Notes under the pieces: generated by a model
The model's input: the letters and a program-made list of their open reading frames with translations, nothing else
What the model was told of the DNA's origin: nothing
The model's database searches: none
Translations under genes and position numbers: made by a program
Part shown: positions 11,961 to 25,100 of the stretch, in pieces
How the letters are laid out: every line of letters starts with the position of its first letter
Numbering within the stretch: position 1 is the first letter of the stretch
From: Aquila chrysaetos chrysaetos
Taxonomy: Eukaryota; Chordata; Aves; Accipitriformes; Accipitridae
Assembly (NCBI RefSeq): GCF_900496995.4
Contig: NC_044030.1
Coordinates: 77,540,017-77,604,016, forward strand
Reading direction: 5' to 3'
Length of the DNA stretch: 64,000 bases

Positions 11961-14900
11961 GAGTCTCGAGATTAACCTGCAAGGTGCTTCTCTGGGCTCA
12001 TCTGTTTGCAGTACGTGGGCAGCAGAGGCAGCAGCCTGCAGCCCTTTCCCAGGAGAGCCCAAAGGACCTTCAGACCCAGTGTTTCTTGTCACCTCAAGCA
12101 CTGGTGTAGATAGGAACCTAGCAGGCTTCCTGTGCAGGGAAGGCTGCAGCTAGGGTCGAGGCAATGAGCTCTTCTCCACAGCCACGCTGGGCAAAGCAAA
12201 ACAGGGAGGGACTGCAACTGCAGCAAAGAAAATTTAGGCTGGACACCAGCGAAGAGGAGAGTGAAGGATCACTCCTGACTGCCAGACGTGAGAAGTGAGG
12301 GGGATTTTAGGAAGAAGCTAGATGCAGGGCAGGCTAAGGAGAGCTGATCCTGGGACCAGAGGCTCCAAAAAGCCTCTCCAGCTGCTCTGCCTCCCCATCA
12401 GGTTCATCCTATGCTTCTGCCACCACCACCAGCACAGCCTGGGGCTCTCACTGTGTTGCCTCAGAGCAGGTAGGACCAGGCAGGAGGAAGGGGAGCTAGC
12501 ACTGAACGAGAAACAACCCTTAAGAGAGCAGAATGGGAAAGAGCTGCTGCTGAGAGCATTGCTCCTGTTGCGCTCCAGCACCTATCCAGGCGATGGCTCA
12601 CCACAGAGAACAGAGAATAAGCAGCATGAAATTAAGAAAGGGAAATATTCAGGTCCGTAGCAAGAAAAAAACTTCCTGACAAGAAGATTTATGAGACTGT
12701 GGAGAAGTTTCTCCCAAGGAAAGCCTGGGACATTTGAAACTAGATTAAACAGTGAATCCGGAGATGCAGATGGGAAAACATTTGCGCTGAAGGAGAGTTG
12801 GACTAGAGGGAGCTGAATGAGGCACTGCCCATTGCTAATTTATTCCTGATCTGTTGTGTTATCTATTCATGCTCTCCTATCACATCCATCATCCATCTGT
12901 CTGTGGTTCTTGAGAACATGGACAGAGGCCTAAGGAGGCCTCTGTGGCCAGCATGGATCAGGGATCATTAAATATCCCTTTCTGCCAGTTTCAAGACCAG
13001 CTAAATCTCCTTGGCAGCTTCAGGCAGCTCAAGCACAGCCCTGCACCTCCGTGTCAAAGTGCAGCAAGTGCTGCTAACCCCCATGAGATGGCCAGCAACA
13101 CTTTAGGCAGAGCTACCACGGCATGTGCAAGGAGATGAGCCAGAGGGCAGCTGCAATTCGGGCAACTCCGGCGTCCCTAGACCACAGTCAGTAAAGGGTT
13201 GTAAAGACAAACAGCTACGGCAGCACTCAAACTTCACAGGGGCAAGAAGAAAAGGACCACACACCCTTTGGGATGGGGGTTGACCACCTGTTCCTCAGAA
13301 CCATGCTGAAGGCACCACCTCACTTCAAGCCACTGGATAGACACTGGCGGCTGTCACTGCAAGCTGGACCACCTCCTTCTCCTGGAACTCCCCATGTCAG
13401 GTGCTGTCCTGCAGCTGCCCTGGGCTCAGCTTGGGGTGGACATGGCCAGCACATGGACCAGAGACCTTTGCTGAGTGTGCCTCAGCTCTCTGCAGACCCA
13501 AGCAAGCAGCTCACACCAAGGTCTCTGCAGCCAGCCTCTGCTTCAAGCTCTGTCAGGAAAACCCATACACAAGACATCACGAGATGGGGGACGGGTGGGG
13601 AGTAGAATTCAAGCCCACAAGAGTGCAGATGCTTGAGACAAGCTCTTCATGTGGGGAAAGTGTAACAGCATGGGTTCAGCAGTTCAGGCTCTCTAACGCT
13701 TGTGCTGCTGCAGGTAACAGCTCGGTGCTAGAGACCTGAGACCATGGGGGAGCTCATGAGGTGATTCAGGGGAGCAGAAGGTGTCAGGTTTGGCTTTGCT
13801 GCCCACCCAAGCGCTGAAGCTATTCCCTGAGTGGCAGCCCAGGCCCACCCGCAGTCCTGTCCTGCACCCTTCATGTCCCCGTGATGGGGCACCATGGCAC
13901 TGTGAGTCCATTCAGGGACCTGATCCAGCTGAAATGAACCTGGCATGCCACACACCTCCCAAAATATGTTTTTTCAGCCAGATCAGTGCCATTAGTTGGC
14001 TCTCCACGCAGTCACAAGAGCGCTGGCAATGGAGGATGTAATAGGGTGGGATTGTGTTTGACAGGAGGGCAGTGCGTGACAGCCCTCTCTCTTTATGCTG
14101 CTGTGCCACTGCTTCCTACAGCCAGTGCCAGCATGGTCTTCCCACGAATCTGTGCCCCGTCACTGCCCCTGCAGGACACTCTGTCACTGAAGACATCTAA
14201 GGAACACAAACCTGCTTTTCCTAAAGAGCCCATGAAAACGCTTACTAGGATAGAAAAATTTGGAAGAAAAATCTTGAACCCCACCCACAACACATGCCTC
14301 TTAGCTGGGCTCTGTTAGCCAGACTCACTGTTACTCTTTGGCTTCCTTCATGGAGTGCATGCCTCGTTTTGCAAACACACCTCCACTTTGCAATGTCACC
14401 TCCAATTCTCACAGCAGCCTCTCCCTGATTTGATTATATCACAAGCAGTTTGCTCTCTGATTAGCCCTCCAGTTACCTGCTGCAATCCCCAGGACAATCC
14501 TGTTGCAGAATTGCAGGTGGTTAACAGCTCCCTCCATGAGGAATGCCAGACTGTTCCATAACCATCCCTACCCAGCCCGGGGGGACAGAGGGGGCAGAAA
14601 CATGCCTTGCCAAGGGACAATGTCATCAGGATGACAGTGACAGTCAGATTTCCAGGGGAGATTTACCTTCTCCCATCCAGCTCCACCTAAAATTGATTTT
14701 TGACTCCTGGGAATGTTGGGCTAACCCAAAGGAGCAGGATCTCCACCTCTTGGCCCCTTCAGCATCACTTGCTGCTGGGAGAGCTGCAAAGGCTGTAGCC
14801 CCTCTGTGTGGCTCTCTGCCAAGTCCCCTTCCAGATTGTGCCACCTACGTGGAATAATTTTTGGAAGCCTCTTCTGACACCGTGTAATCAGGCTGTGATA

Positions 14901-17900
14901 TGTAAGAGGGAGCTCTCATCCCTAGCTCCTGTGTCATGACAGGTGAGGAATTAGGAAAAATTATAACCCAGCACAGATTCAAATGAGAAAATTGCCCCCT
15001 GTCTTTCCAGGACCCTCATCACTGCAAACACAGGAGCACTGCCTCTCCTCCCAGCCTCAGCGTCTAACATCAGAAGGGAGATGGGTCTGCAAACGTCTTC
15101 GCTGGCATGGCCCCAGCGCACGTATACCTGCCACACGATATAAGCTGGGCACTGAACGTGTGCGTGTCACAGGCATGTGGCAGGGCCATCCCTGATGTGA
15201 AGCAGCGGGATGGGAAGGGAGCAGCCCCCAACTCCCCATGCAGCCTGTGGTGCATGGGAGGGCAGAGGACATCCTGCTGATATGCCTTCCATCATGAGCA
15301 CACCTCGAAAGGTGCTGCCCAGGTACATGTGCATGGTGGTGTGTTCATCCCTCTCACCATGCAACCCCAGTGTCCCAGCAGTGAAGGAATGAATAAAATC
15401 TAGAGATATTAATGCCTTGCACAAATGCGGAACAGATGTTCCAGCAAGGACCCGAAAAAATACATAATTAAGAAATAGATAGAGGAATCCTGTTCCTTTT
15501 TACTTTGTTTTTTTCCCTGGAAAGTGCTGTCATGAGCCTGAAGGCTGCGCCAGTGGCTCCCTGCAATGTCTCCTCATGGGACGGGTGGAAGATCCAGGAT
15601 GCACCAACCCCCTTTTGGGATGAGTTATCCAAAAGCCGGACTCTTTTATTTGACATCTGCTGCAAGGGAAGCCAACCCAAGGAAAGGAGGAGCTCTATTC
15701 TGTTTCACCATCTTGCAATAATTCAGGATAATCGAGGGAAAAAAAACACAAAACAACCCCAAAACCCGAAGGAGCGGGGGAAGAGAGAACAACTCGCAAG
15801 AAGAAAAAGAATCAGCCATTCCTAAACACAGTGCGGTGGCGCAGCCAAACCAAACAGTAATGATTCATTGACCTGTCTTCACCCTTCGTTTTTCCTATAA
15901 TGAGCAAAGAAACCACAGAAATGTGGAGCCGAGGTCTCTCTCTGCTCCCAAGGAACAGGGAGGAGGATGTACAAGCCGCCACTAGCCTTTGGTGTGTTTC
16001 ATCGTGGTCCAGCTCCTGCGTGCGCGGTCCAGCCCCACCGCCAGCCTCCTTGCCCATCTCACCTCATCTCAATTCATCCATTGTCCTCACTGCCTTGCTG
16101 GCCCAGGCTTGCTTTCCCCCACCAACTGCACTCGGGAGGTGGAAACAGGTACCGCAGCCAGGTCTGTGCTCCTGCCTTTGGCGGGGCCAGCTGGACAACA
16201 AATATGTGTGCTCCCCAGCCAGCTCTGCTTGCAGCTCAGCCTGCTGTCACCGAAGCCAGCAGTGGAGCCATCTCCATGCCAGCCTTGAGCGATGTTGCCT
16301 TGGGAGCAGATGCACACCCCATTTGGACATCCCAGCTGTGTGCGGACCACTGGGCAGCACCCTCCATCCAAAAGTTAAAGAGACACAGTTGGGGCCCCCC
16401 AGAGAGGGAGGGGGCTGAAGACCACGGCTCAGCTGGCTTGTTGAGCATGACAGAGAGCCTGAAAACCATGGATGGACTTGTACTCTGCAAACAGCTGCAA
16501 AAGCTCACAACGTTTCTTCCCCCATCCCAAAGGTTCGGGAGCCCTCGTGCTTCCTGCCTGCAGTGCAGCCAGGGAAGGGGTTGCTCTTTCTCTTACCGAG
16601 CTGGACCTCATAGAGCCCGCTGGGACGAGCTGAACAGCTTGAAGAGGTGGCAGAGCACACCCTGAAAAGTATGGCTGATTCCCCCATCAACCCTCCTCCC
16701 CAGCAGCACTGCAAGACAACAGCCTCTAATGAGGGACAGTGGAGAGCAACAGCATCTTCATCCTCACCTCCTGGACCCCAGCACAGCCTTGCATTCCCAG
16801 ATGAGCTCCCCCAGCCAGAATGGTGGCCATATACAGCCCAGGGCTTTCAGGAGAGGGGGTGTCCCTAAAGGCTTTGGGATGTTGCCTTCCTCATTTCACC
16901 GCTGTGTGACAGAGCTGGCAGGGGCTGTCCACCACATCCCTGCACCGTAGCCTGCAGAGGAAGGACAATTCAGCATCCATTAAGATGTCTCTGAGTCCAT
17001 GCTCACTTGCTGATTTGCTATGGGACTTGAGGGGCTCAGAGCCCACTTTAAAGACTTGAGTTGCTTCTCTTTTCCCCCCAGGGAGGTTGCTAGGCCCCAG
17101 GGCTTACCAGCAGATGAGCAGCTCAGAGTCAAGTCAAAGCTCAGGGTGTCCCAAACCAGACATTCAATCTAGGGACAGGAATGTCCATTTCCCAAAACGG
17201 TTTAATCCCAAGGTGCATCTGGAGCCCACATAGTTGCATCAGGGGAAATCAGAGCAATGGGGCAGCTCCTCTCCACAGAGACATTGTGGGGAATATGACT
17301 ATTATCTGAGTGTGTTATCAAGGCAGGTTTAATCTAAGCCTCCATCCTTGCTCCGAATATCTGCATCGCTTCCCACATGGCAACAGAGAGCTGGCCTTGC
17401 TGCCCGGTCACTCAGCAGTCTGGGCCAGGCGTTGCATGGGTCTCACGAGGACCGGTTCTGCCAACTGGCTAACGATGTCCTCTCTTGTTCAAAGCAGCAC
17501 TCCAGTCACTGTGGCCCTTCAGGGATATGAAAAAAATTCAATCAGATCCAGCAGCTCAATAACACTTTGCCTTGGACTTCTGCAGACGAGCAGCAGGGAC
17601 CAGAGGGAGCAGTAAAAGATTCAGGAGAGCTGAAATGGGGTATTCCTCCTGGTTATATTTCATTTTCATGCTGTCTCTGCAGCTTCTCATTCTAGCCAGG
17701 GAGAAAAGAGACAAATCGCTGAAGACAAGCTGCTTTACGAGTGTTTCCGTTCCCATTTTGTGGCCCCTGGGGGTTCTTCCCGCACTGCCCCCAAGCCTCC
17801 TAGCAAACAGCTTGACGTTTGCAGAGGTTGCTCACCTCCTCCGAGTGGAAATACAACTGTTTGTTCAGCTTCTCTGGGGGCTGGTTATCTTGTTAGATTT

Positions 17901-18925
17901 GTAAGAGCATTTAACAGGTTGCTTAGCCGTATGCCCTTGAAATATCTCAGGCAGCATCTTCCAAAAGTACCATCAGCATCACACTGGGCTCAAGCTTATT
18001 ATCTCCATCTCCCAGCAGGACAATTGGCTCAGTCCAGCACAGTGCTGACCCAGCCACATGGCTACCTCCATGGGCACATCTGTGTCTGCCTGTCTTAAAG
18101 CCTCATCAGACACCAACTGAGCATTGCCCACTTCCCTCCCCTCCTCAGTTCCTTGCTGTGCCCAGATGTGGGGTTAGAAAAACAACCATTGTGGAGGTGG
18201 GAACCTGCCCAAACCAAGACTTCACCTCTCCTGGCACACAGGCTGTAATGTCCAGGCAGAGCCCCAAAACATCCCAGGTTTTCAAGGGCATTCTTGACAC
18301 CTCTTGGCCATCACCTCTGCCTAGGACGGAAGTGGCATGTCAAAGAATCCCTCAGGGCCATGAGGGAGATCACAACTTCCCTCAAGTCCCATCCTGCAGG
18401 CTCCTTATGGGCCATCACAAAAGTTTCCTTTCCTCTCTGCCCTCCTTTGTCCCCAACCTGGTGCTATCCAGTCTCTCCTTAACACCGCCCACTGGAGTCC
18501 TTGCTTATCCCTCATTAAGCTGCTTCTTGGTCTGCAAAGGCCACCTTCTTGTACCTCGTATGTCACAAGCAAATCCTGCCAGACCTCTTCATCCCTGTCA
18601 TGCTGAGCACCATGTCCCCTAGCACCTCCCCTGCACTGTGACTGCTCCCGGTCAAGCAGAGGAGAGGATGGGAGAGCAGTCTTGCCAAGTTGGACATGGT
18701 TGTCCAGGAGGACACCAAGGTCCAGGGGTCATCACCAAGCCAGGCTCCCTGCCTTCCCTCTCCGTGGGGTCAAAGCCAGCAGACAGCTCTCACAGGGCCA
18801 TTGCAGCAGCTGGGGAAAGGGAGCAGGTAGGAGACACGATAACCATGCGGGATGGGGGCAGTCACCCTGGGAGCAATAAATGTCGCCGGTGCAAGCCACG
18901 CGCCATTGCGCCCTTGTTAGCAAGT
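11961..18925. other. Gene-poor non-coding DNA
   Basis: No exon supported. An A-rich stretch lies at 15,739-15,765. Open frames up to about 230 codons (for example near 15,967-16,665) show no domain and are taken as chance. Confidence 0.45.
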
Positions 18926-18929
18926 TCCA

Positions 18930-19125
18930 GCTCGTTGCGCCTCCTGTGTAATTCATAACCGCTTAACAAGGCCACTGATGGCAAATTAGCCAAACATCAG
19001 TAAGCAGGGAATGTGGTCGTCACATTCATCCTGTTAACTGGTGGCTAATTATCTCATTGTGCCTCCCATGTACTAATTGCAAACTAACTGTTTCCCATAG
19101 CCTACCAGTATCATTTAAACTTTAG
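18930..19125. promoter_or_regulatory. CNE-like block
   Basis: Contains GTGTAATTCATAACCGCTTA, GGCAAATTAGCC, GTGGCTAATTATCTC and TACTAATTGCAAAC within 200 bp, giving several TAATT cores at spaced intervals. Reads as homeodomain-rich regulatory DNA; not proven. Confidence 0.4.
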
Positions 19126-22100
19126 GAAGCATCCAGGCAGCAGATGTATTTTTCCGGTGCTTTTCACGCTTCTGTACATACCCTCGGAGTTGTAATTGCA
19201 GTATTGAGGAGCTGGCCTTCCCCATTTTTTTTAATGGCACTAGTGGTTCAGAGAGGAGCTTGGTGCATTCGTACCATGGCCCTTTTGCCTTCTCAGCTTC
19301 ATCAGAGGGTTAGGGGATGTTGCCAGTGTCCCTTTAGGGGATGGAGGGGTATGGCTGCAAAGCCAGGCTCTGGGGGCTGGTGGCAGAGCTAAAGGTCTCC
19401 AGGCTACAAGCAGCTACCAAAGCAGTTGGTGCAGGCAGCAAGGACCTCCTTGCCCAAAGGGTCACAGTTAGCTGCAGTTACGAGGAAGGACAAGGCATCT
19501 GAATGTCCTGCCCTGTGCAGAGCTGCTTGCTTGGGATTTGGGTGCAGCCTGGGGACACAGGGCTGGAAAAGTGGCCCAGAGCAGAGGAACAGCTGTTTTC
19601 TGAGCATGGGAGGTGCTAGAAGGAAAACCCCAGAGATATTTCTCCCAGCTGCATGTGCTGTACCCTACAGCAGGGAAAAAGCACTGCAAGCACCGCATTT
19701 AGCCAGAGACATGCAACTTGCCTCTGGGACGCTCCAAAATGCAAATCCAGGCAATGCAGCAGGGCCCCGCAAGAAAGGCAATGCCTCTCAGCCTGCTTTT
19801 TCTGCCTCACCATGCCCTCCCCACCACCTCATGGTGCCGGTAGTGTGTCTGATAATTGAAGGACACTCCTGGGCCCCCAGAGTTTGGAAGAGCTGTTTCC
19901 CCATCTGGACCAAGAGTGAGGGTCTCTCCAGGTGTGCAAATGGTGACATGCTGGAAGGAAGAAGCTCTGAGAGGAGAGACAGGAGGGGAAGGACTCCTGA
20001 AAACATCCTTGAGCACCAGGCATAATGAAGTGGGCTTCCCGCCAGATTCTCCAGATGTTTAATTAATACAGTAAGACCCCTGCTCATCTGGCTGATCCCA
20101 GTGCAAAAGGCTCCCCAACTCAGCCTCAGCTCGGCTCTGCAATGGGATGGAAGCAGCTTGTGAGCTGCTGGGCTTGGAGCTCTTCCTGCTGGCCTTTCTG
20201 CTCTTGCCTGATCTGGGTACCTGATGTCTCTGCCTGCCGGGGAGCAGTGAGACATAGACTTCAACATGCGGACCCAGAGGGAGCAGCAGCAGCAGGGCTG
20301 GACCCAGTCCTTGGGAGACTCCCATCCCATCCCTGCTCACCACGCTCAGTCCGGTTTCCAAAGGAGCCATGAGGACAAACAGCATGTAGGAAACAGCCTT
20401 GTAGGGCAAAACAATGCTGGCCTGCAGAGCAATCTCGAAAATCCTGCCAGCCATGGTGCAGCTTGCCATGAAAACATCTTCCCTTTGTGTTTTGGGTCTG
20501 CTGCAAGCATACAAGAGCACATCAGTGTTGGGGGACAACTCCTGGCACATCATGGCTGGTCATGGGGGACTGCCCAGAGCAGGTAAACAGGCTCAAGCAT
20601 TGCGGGCTGCGAAGTTACTAATGAAGACACCTTGGATGCTGCACAAGCAAAGGCTGACAGCAAGAAAATTAAAAGAAGCCCTAACGTGTTTCCTCCCCAG
20701 CTCACTAGCCATTTTTGCCGGCTAGAGAGCCATTCCTTTCCAAAATGACCATGGAAAGGGATCTCATGGATCCAGCTGGATATCTCATCCCTCTTCCAAC
20801 AGAGCAGGTGTTGCAAGGCAGGCAGGAGTGTATGCTACATTCTGCTGCAGTGCAGGACCAGCCAAACTTCAGAGCTGTGGGTTCAGAAAGGAGAGCAAGA
20901 GACCTCTCCTGGGGCAGGAGAAGGGGTGGGAGGTGGTGAGGACAACAGTGCTGCCAATTTCCAGCTTGAAGGACACCTCCAGGGTCCCTTCCTACTGTGG
21001 CACTGGGGGCTCTTTGAAATGATATTAGCATTTACAGAGCATTTCCCTGTGTGATGCTGAGATGAGGTTTTTGGCACCAGAGAGGATTTTGCACAGAGCA
21101 CTTTGTCCCTGAGCCCACAAAAGAAGCCGTAACATTTTGCTGTGTCCTCCAAGCCGATGGTACCCAAAACCCACATGTAACGTGACCATCACATACATGC
21201 AGGGATGGCAAAAGTCCACCCTGTCAGTGTTTATTTGAGAAAAGGGAACGACATTGCAATGAGGACACTCATTAAAAAGAATCTAAATGAGATAAGAGCC
21301 AAAGAGATGAAACGTGTGCGGGCAGCCCAGGGACTGTTTAAAGATGCCCTTTCAGAGGCTCAGCATGGGCACATTCCTCCTCATAGAAAAAGACATTTGA
21401 AAGGCCATCCAGGTTAAACAGCAGGGCATGGGAGGAAAGGAGACAGTCTTCACACATTGAAGGCTTGTCCAGCCGAGGAATTAAAACAGAGCATAGCCTC
21501 TGGCAGGTTAAATGTAAATACACAATAAGGCAGCCAGAAAAGTGTGTGAAGATTAATTTGCCATGGCCATAAAAATGAACAGTCCCTCTTCCAGCCACCA
21601 AAAGCAGCAGAGTCTGCAGGACCATGAGATCATCAGATGAGGACAAACCTGCATCAGGACAAAGCAGAGGACCATTTTTATTCAAACACGCTGCAAGCAG
21701 GTTTGGAAATGTTCCCACCCTGGAAGCTTTCTTATGGCCCATCTCAAAACAAACCTGAAGACAAGCAGCAAAATGACTCTTAAAGGAACTGAGGTGGCAG
21801 CAGAAGAGCAAGGAGGTTTTCTCCCTCATTATAAATGGGCAAAAAGGCCAGGATGCATGGCTGGTTTCTCAGCGGAGGGGCAGAGCCCTGCAAGGAGGGA
21901 GCATGGGGACGTGCACTGCTCTGTCTGTTCATGAATGAGCTAGGGAAGGAGGTAGGGAAGGATGCTTCTACCAGCATCATGTGTTTAGGGTGACCTGATT
22001 TTTAAAAGCTGCCAAAAGATCTGGCAAAACTGCTCAGCAATGAAATGACAAATGAAATATGGGATCAATGAACAGAATGGAAATAAACTGTTTGGGGCAC

Positions 22101-25100
22101 TGCTGGACTCATGAGCTGGGTGCTGCTGCTCCACATAATAGGGAGCAGCACAGAAGTGGTAGCAGTTGTCAGGAAATGATAGCAAAAAGTCAAACATCAC
22201 CATGCCACAGTGTAAACATGTGTCCATGGACAGTGTGCACACTTCTGCTCTCCCGGCTCAGAAAGACCAAATGGAGATGATCCAAGGTCTGGGACAGCTC
22301 CTGTACCAGGAGGAACCAAGTTGGGTGGGACTCCGCTGCCTGGAAAAGAGATTGTGCAGGGCCAAGGAGAATAACAGTCTGTAAAGTTATGGAGAAGGCA
22401 TGGAGGAAATAAATACGTTCTTCACTGTCTCTTAGTACAAGAAGGAGAGGTCAGCAGGTGAGCTTGTCATGCTCCAGCAAGCCTGGTGTTTGTGGCAGAC
22501 TGAAATGTTATTTGGGAGAGGGAGCAGGCTTTGCTGGGCATGTGCTAGGCATGGGCTACTGGAGGAGCCCAGGTAGTGGGTTTGTCTGCTCTCCCAGCTG
22601 GATCTCTGGTCCAGCTTGGCTCTGATGTGTTCAAAATGAGCATGGGCCACCTTACAGCAGTGCCTTTCCTTCCCTTGCAAGAGTAACTGTATCCTGAAGG
22701 CCAACGGGCTGCAGGAGGAGATTGGAACAGAACCAGTGACTCCAGAATTCACGTCCCTGCCTTCAAAGGAAAGGGGATGCCTGATTTCCCCAGGGCTCAT
22801 GGTCGTCCTGCTCACCCTACGGCAGGCAGAGTGATATCACCCTGGAAACCCCAGAATCCATCCCCGTCTCTGCAGGGATTTCACCCCACACATCCCATGG
22901 GCATTCAGCAGACTTCATAAATCCCCCACTGGCTCCACTCCAGCCAAACTGGTTGACCCTTCCCTCCCAGCATCGGCCCATACATCACCCTATGCACTGT
23001 AACTGAGACCAGCTGCAGGAGACTGGCAAGTGCCCCATTTTTTAATCTCTTGACTGTGAGACAGGCGAGGCTTTGGGTTTTGGAGGTAACAAGCTCTTGG
23101 TGACAAGCTGGAGCAAGATTTTTGGCTGACTCAATTAAAATGAATGATAATGCAGCTACTCTCAGTCCCAATGCTGGGCAGCTCACAGCAGCACGGTTGG
23201 TGATGTCTGCGATGAAATTTGTGCCAGTTTTGCCTGGACAGTAATGCCTGGATCAAAGGAGCTTGTGAAAGAAATTAAATGCAGTATGGGTAGGTTCCCT
23301 GTGCCTGCCTGTTATAAATACACACCACAAATGTTAGCTTTTAGGCTTAAATTCCACCTTCTGAATGAGCTATTATTTCAGCACAGCCAAGCAGCCAGAT
23401 GAGATTCTTGCTTTTGTATTCTGATGAGTAAAGAGGATCTGATGTCTCAGATGCCTCTGATCCAGCCCAGAGCTTTCTTTTGCACCTAATCAGCTACGGT
23501 CCCCGTACCTCAGCTCTAATGTGGAGCAGCAAAAGGTTTTAGGTATTGATCAGGGAGTGCAAAACCTTTACTGAAAAGTGGCCAGCATCCTCACAGAGCA
23601 GCTCGGGCTTTGTCAGGATGTCTGTGGTGCTGGAGGCATGGAGAGAGTTGTTTGCAGTGTGACCAGGCACAGTGTTCACCCATCCAAGGGCAGCACATCC
23701 CTCCTAAATTAGGGTCCTTCTCTCCCAGATTAGGTGTTAAAATTGGTGATAGAAAACCAGCAGGCACCCCTGAGATGCTGCTTCTTAAAGAAGCAGGATG
23801 CTGCTGATGGGGACTATCTTGAGTCCACGATGAGGCATTTCTTGGGTACACCTCCCCACTTTGCAGGGCAGGGAGTCCTGAGGAGGCAGGAATGAGAAGC
23901 TGTTGCCTCCACCAGGCATCTCTCCAGATGTTGCAGCTCCTGGCCTTGCTGAGCCCCATTGCTAATCTACTGCTGAGGTTCAGCCCGTGCATTGCTGAGC
24001 TTCTTCCTTAGTCTCAGCTTGGATACCCCCTGAGCAGATGCCAGTAGCTGTTATGATCTGTAGAGCAATAATCTGTTTTCGGGAGAGAAATAACAAACTG
24101 CAGCTCTAAGGAACCAGCTTTCCACATTGCTCGAGCTCTAACTTTCTCAGCTTTTTACCAGGAGCTGAATCCATCTTTGACATAGATCAGGAATCATAGC
24201 TGGCAGAATTAGACCCTGACAGCAGACCATGTCCATGTGCAGGAGGTTTCATGCTTCAAGGTCATTGGCAGGGCAAATAGCTACTCACCAGTTTCCTTGC
24301 GGTTGAAATGAAAGAAGGGTCATGGCATGCATCAACAGCCCGTCTGCTGCAGAAAAGCATCCTCCAAACCAGTCTCTGCACACAGGGTGCTGCAGGAGGC
24401 TGATATACAGCTGCCAACACTGAGAGGAGGGCTAAGGTTGACTGGGACTGCAGGATCCCATTGGTAAATGGTTTTCCTCAGGAAATCCATGAGATGAGCT
24501 GCCATGGGCCACCCTGGGTCTCTTTGAGGGGCAACCATGAAGGGTGCTAGAAAAGTGCCATGATCAGAAGCTGAGCCAAAGGTACATAGGGAGGTTGCAG
24601 CGAAACTAGAGCAGACTTTCAATCCAGTTATCAAAGCAGCGGCAGGCCCTGTTTCAAGGTAGACAAGACAGCAATCAGGAAGGAGAAATATTCCCAGAGC
24701 AGCACCACAGCAGGCAGGCTGCAAATGCATCTGTTACTCATCTCATTAAGAGCAAGGTGTCACAAAAAGGGGAAAACCACTTTCCTGAAATTCTGGGGGG
24801 CCAGACTCTGCCTGCGGTGCAGAGGAGCACCTGTTCCCGCCGGAGGGACCCCTGCTTCGCTCTGGATTCACAGCGCTGGAAGCAAGAGCAGGATCCAGCC
24901 CTGAAGCCCTTTTAATATCAAAAAGAAACATCTGTTTCTTTGATTCTTTTAAAAAACAAGCCTCAGACAACAGCCTGAGTGGCTTCTTGAAGATTTGGAT
25001 TTCTCTTCTCTTTTTTACAAATGGTAATTTCAGGCTGATGAAAGGCGAGTAACGTGCCACATTGACTACATAAGCTGTCTGCACAGAGGGAAAGCAGCTG

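Noticed and set aside
15967-16665. 232-codon open frame
   Set aside because: No recognisable domain, no intron structure with neighbours, and overlapping frames of similar length on both strands.
22905-23186. WSQWG-like string suggesting a cytokine receptor exon
   Set aside because: Isolated match in a chance frame without a fibronectin type III context or splice sites.
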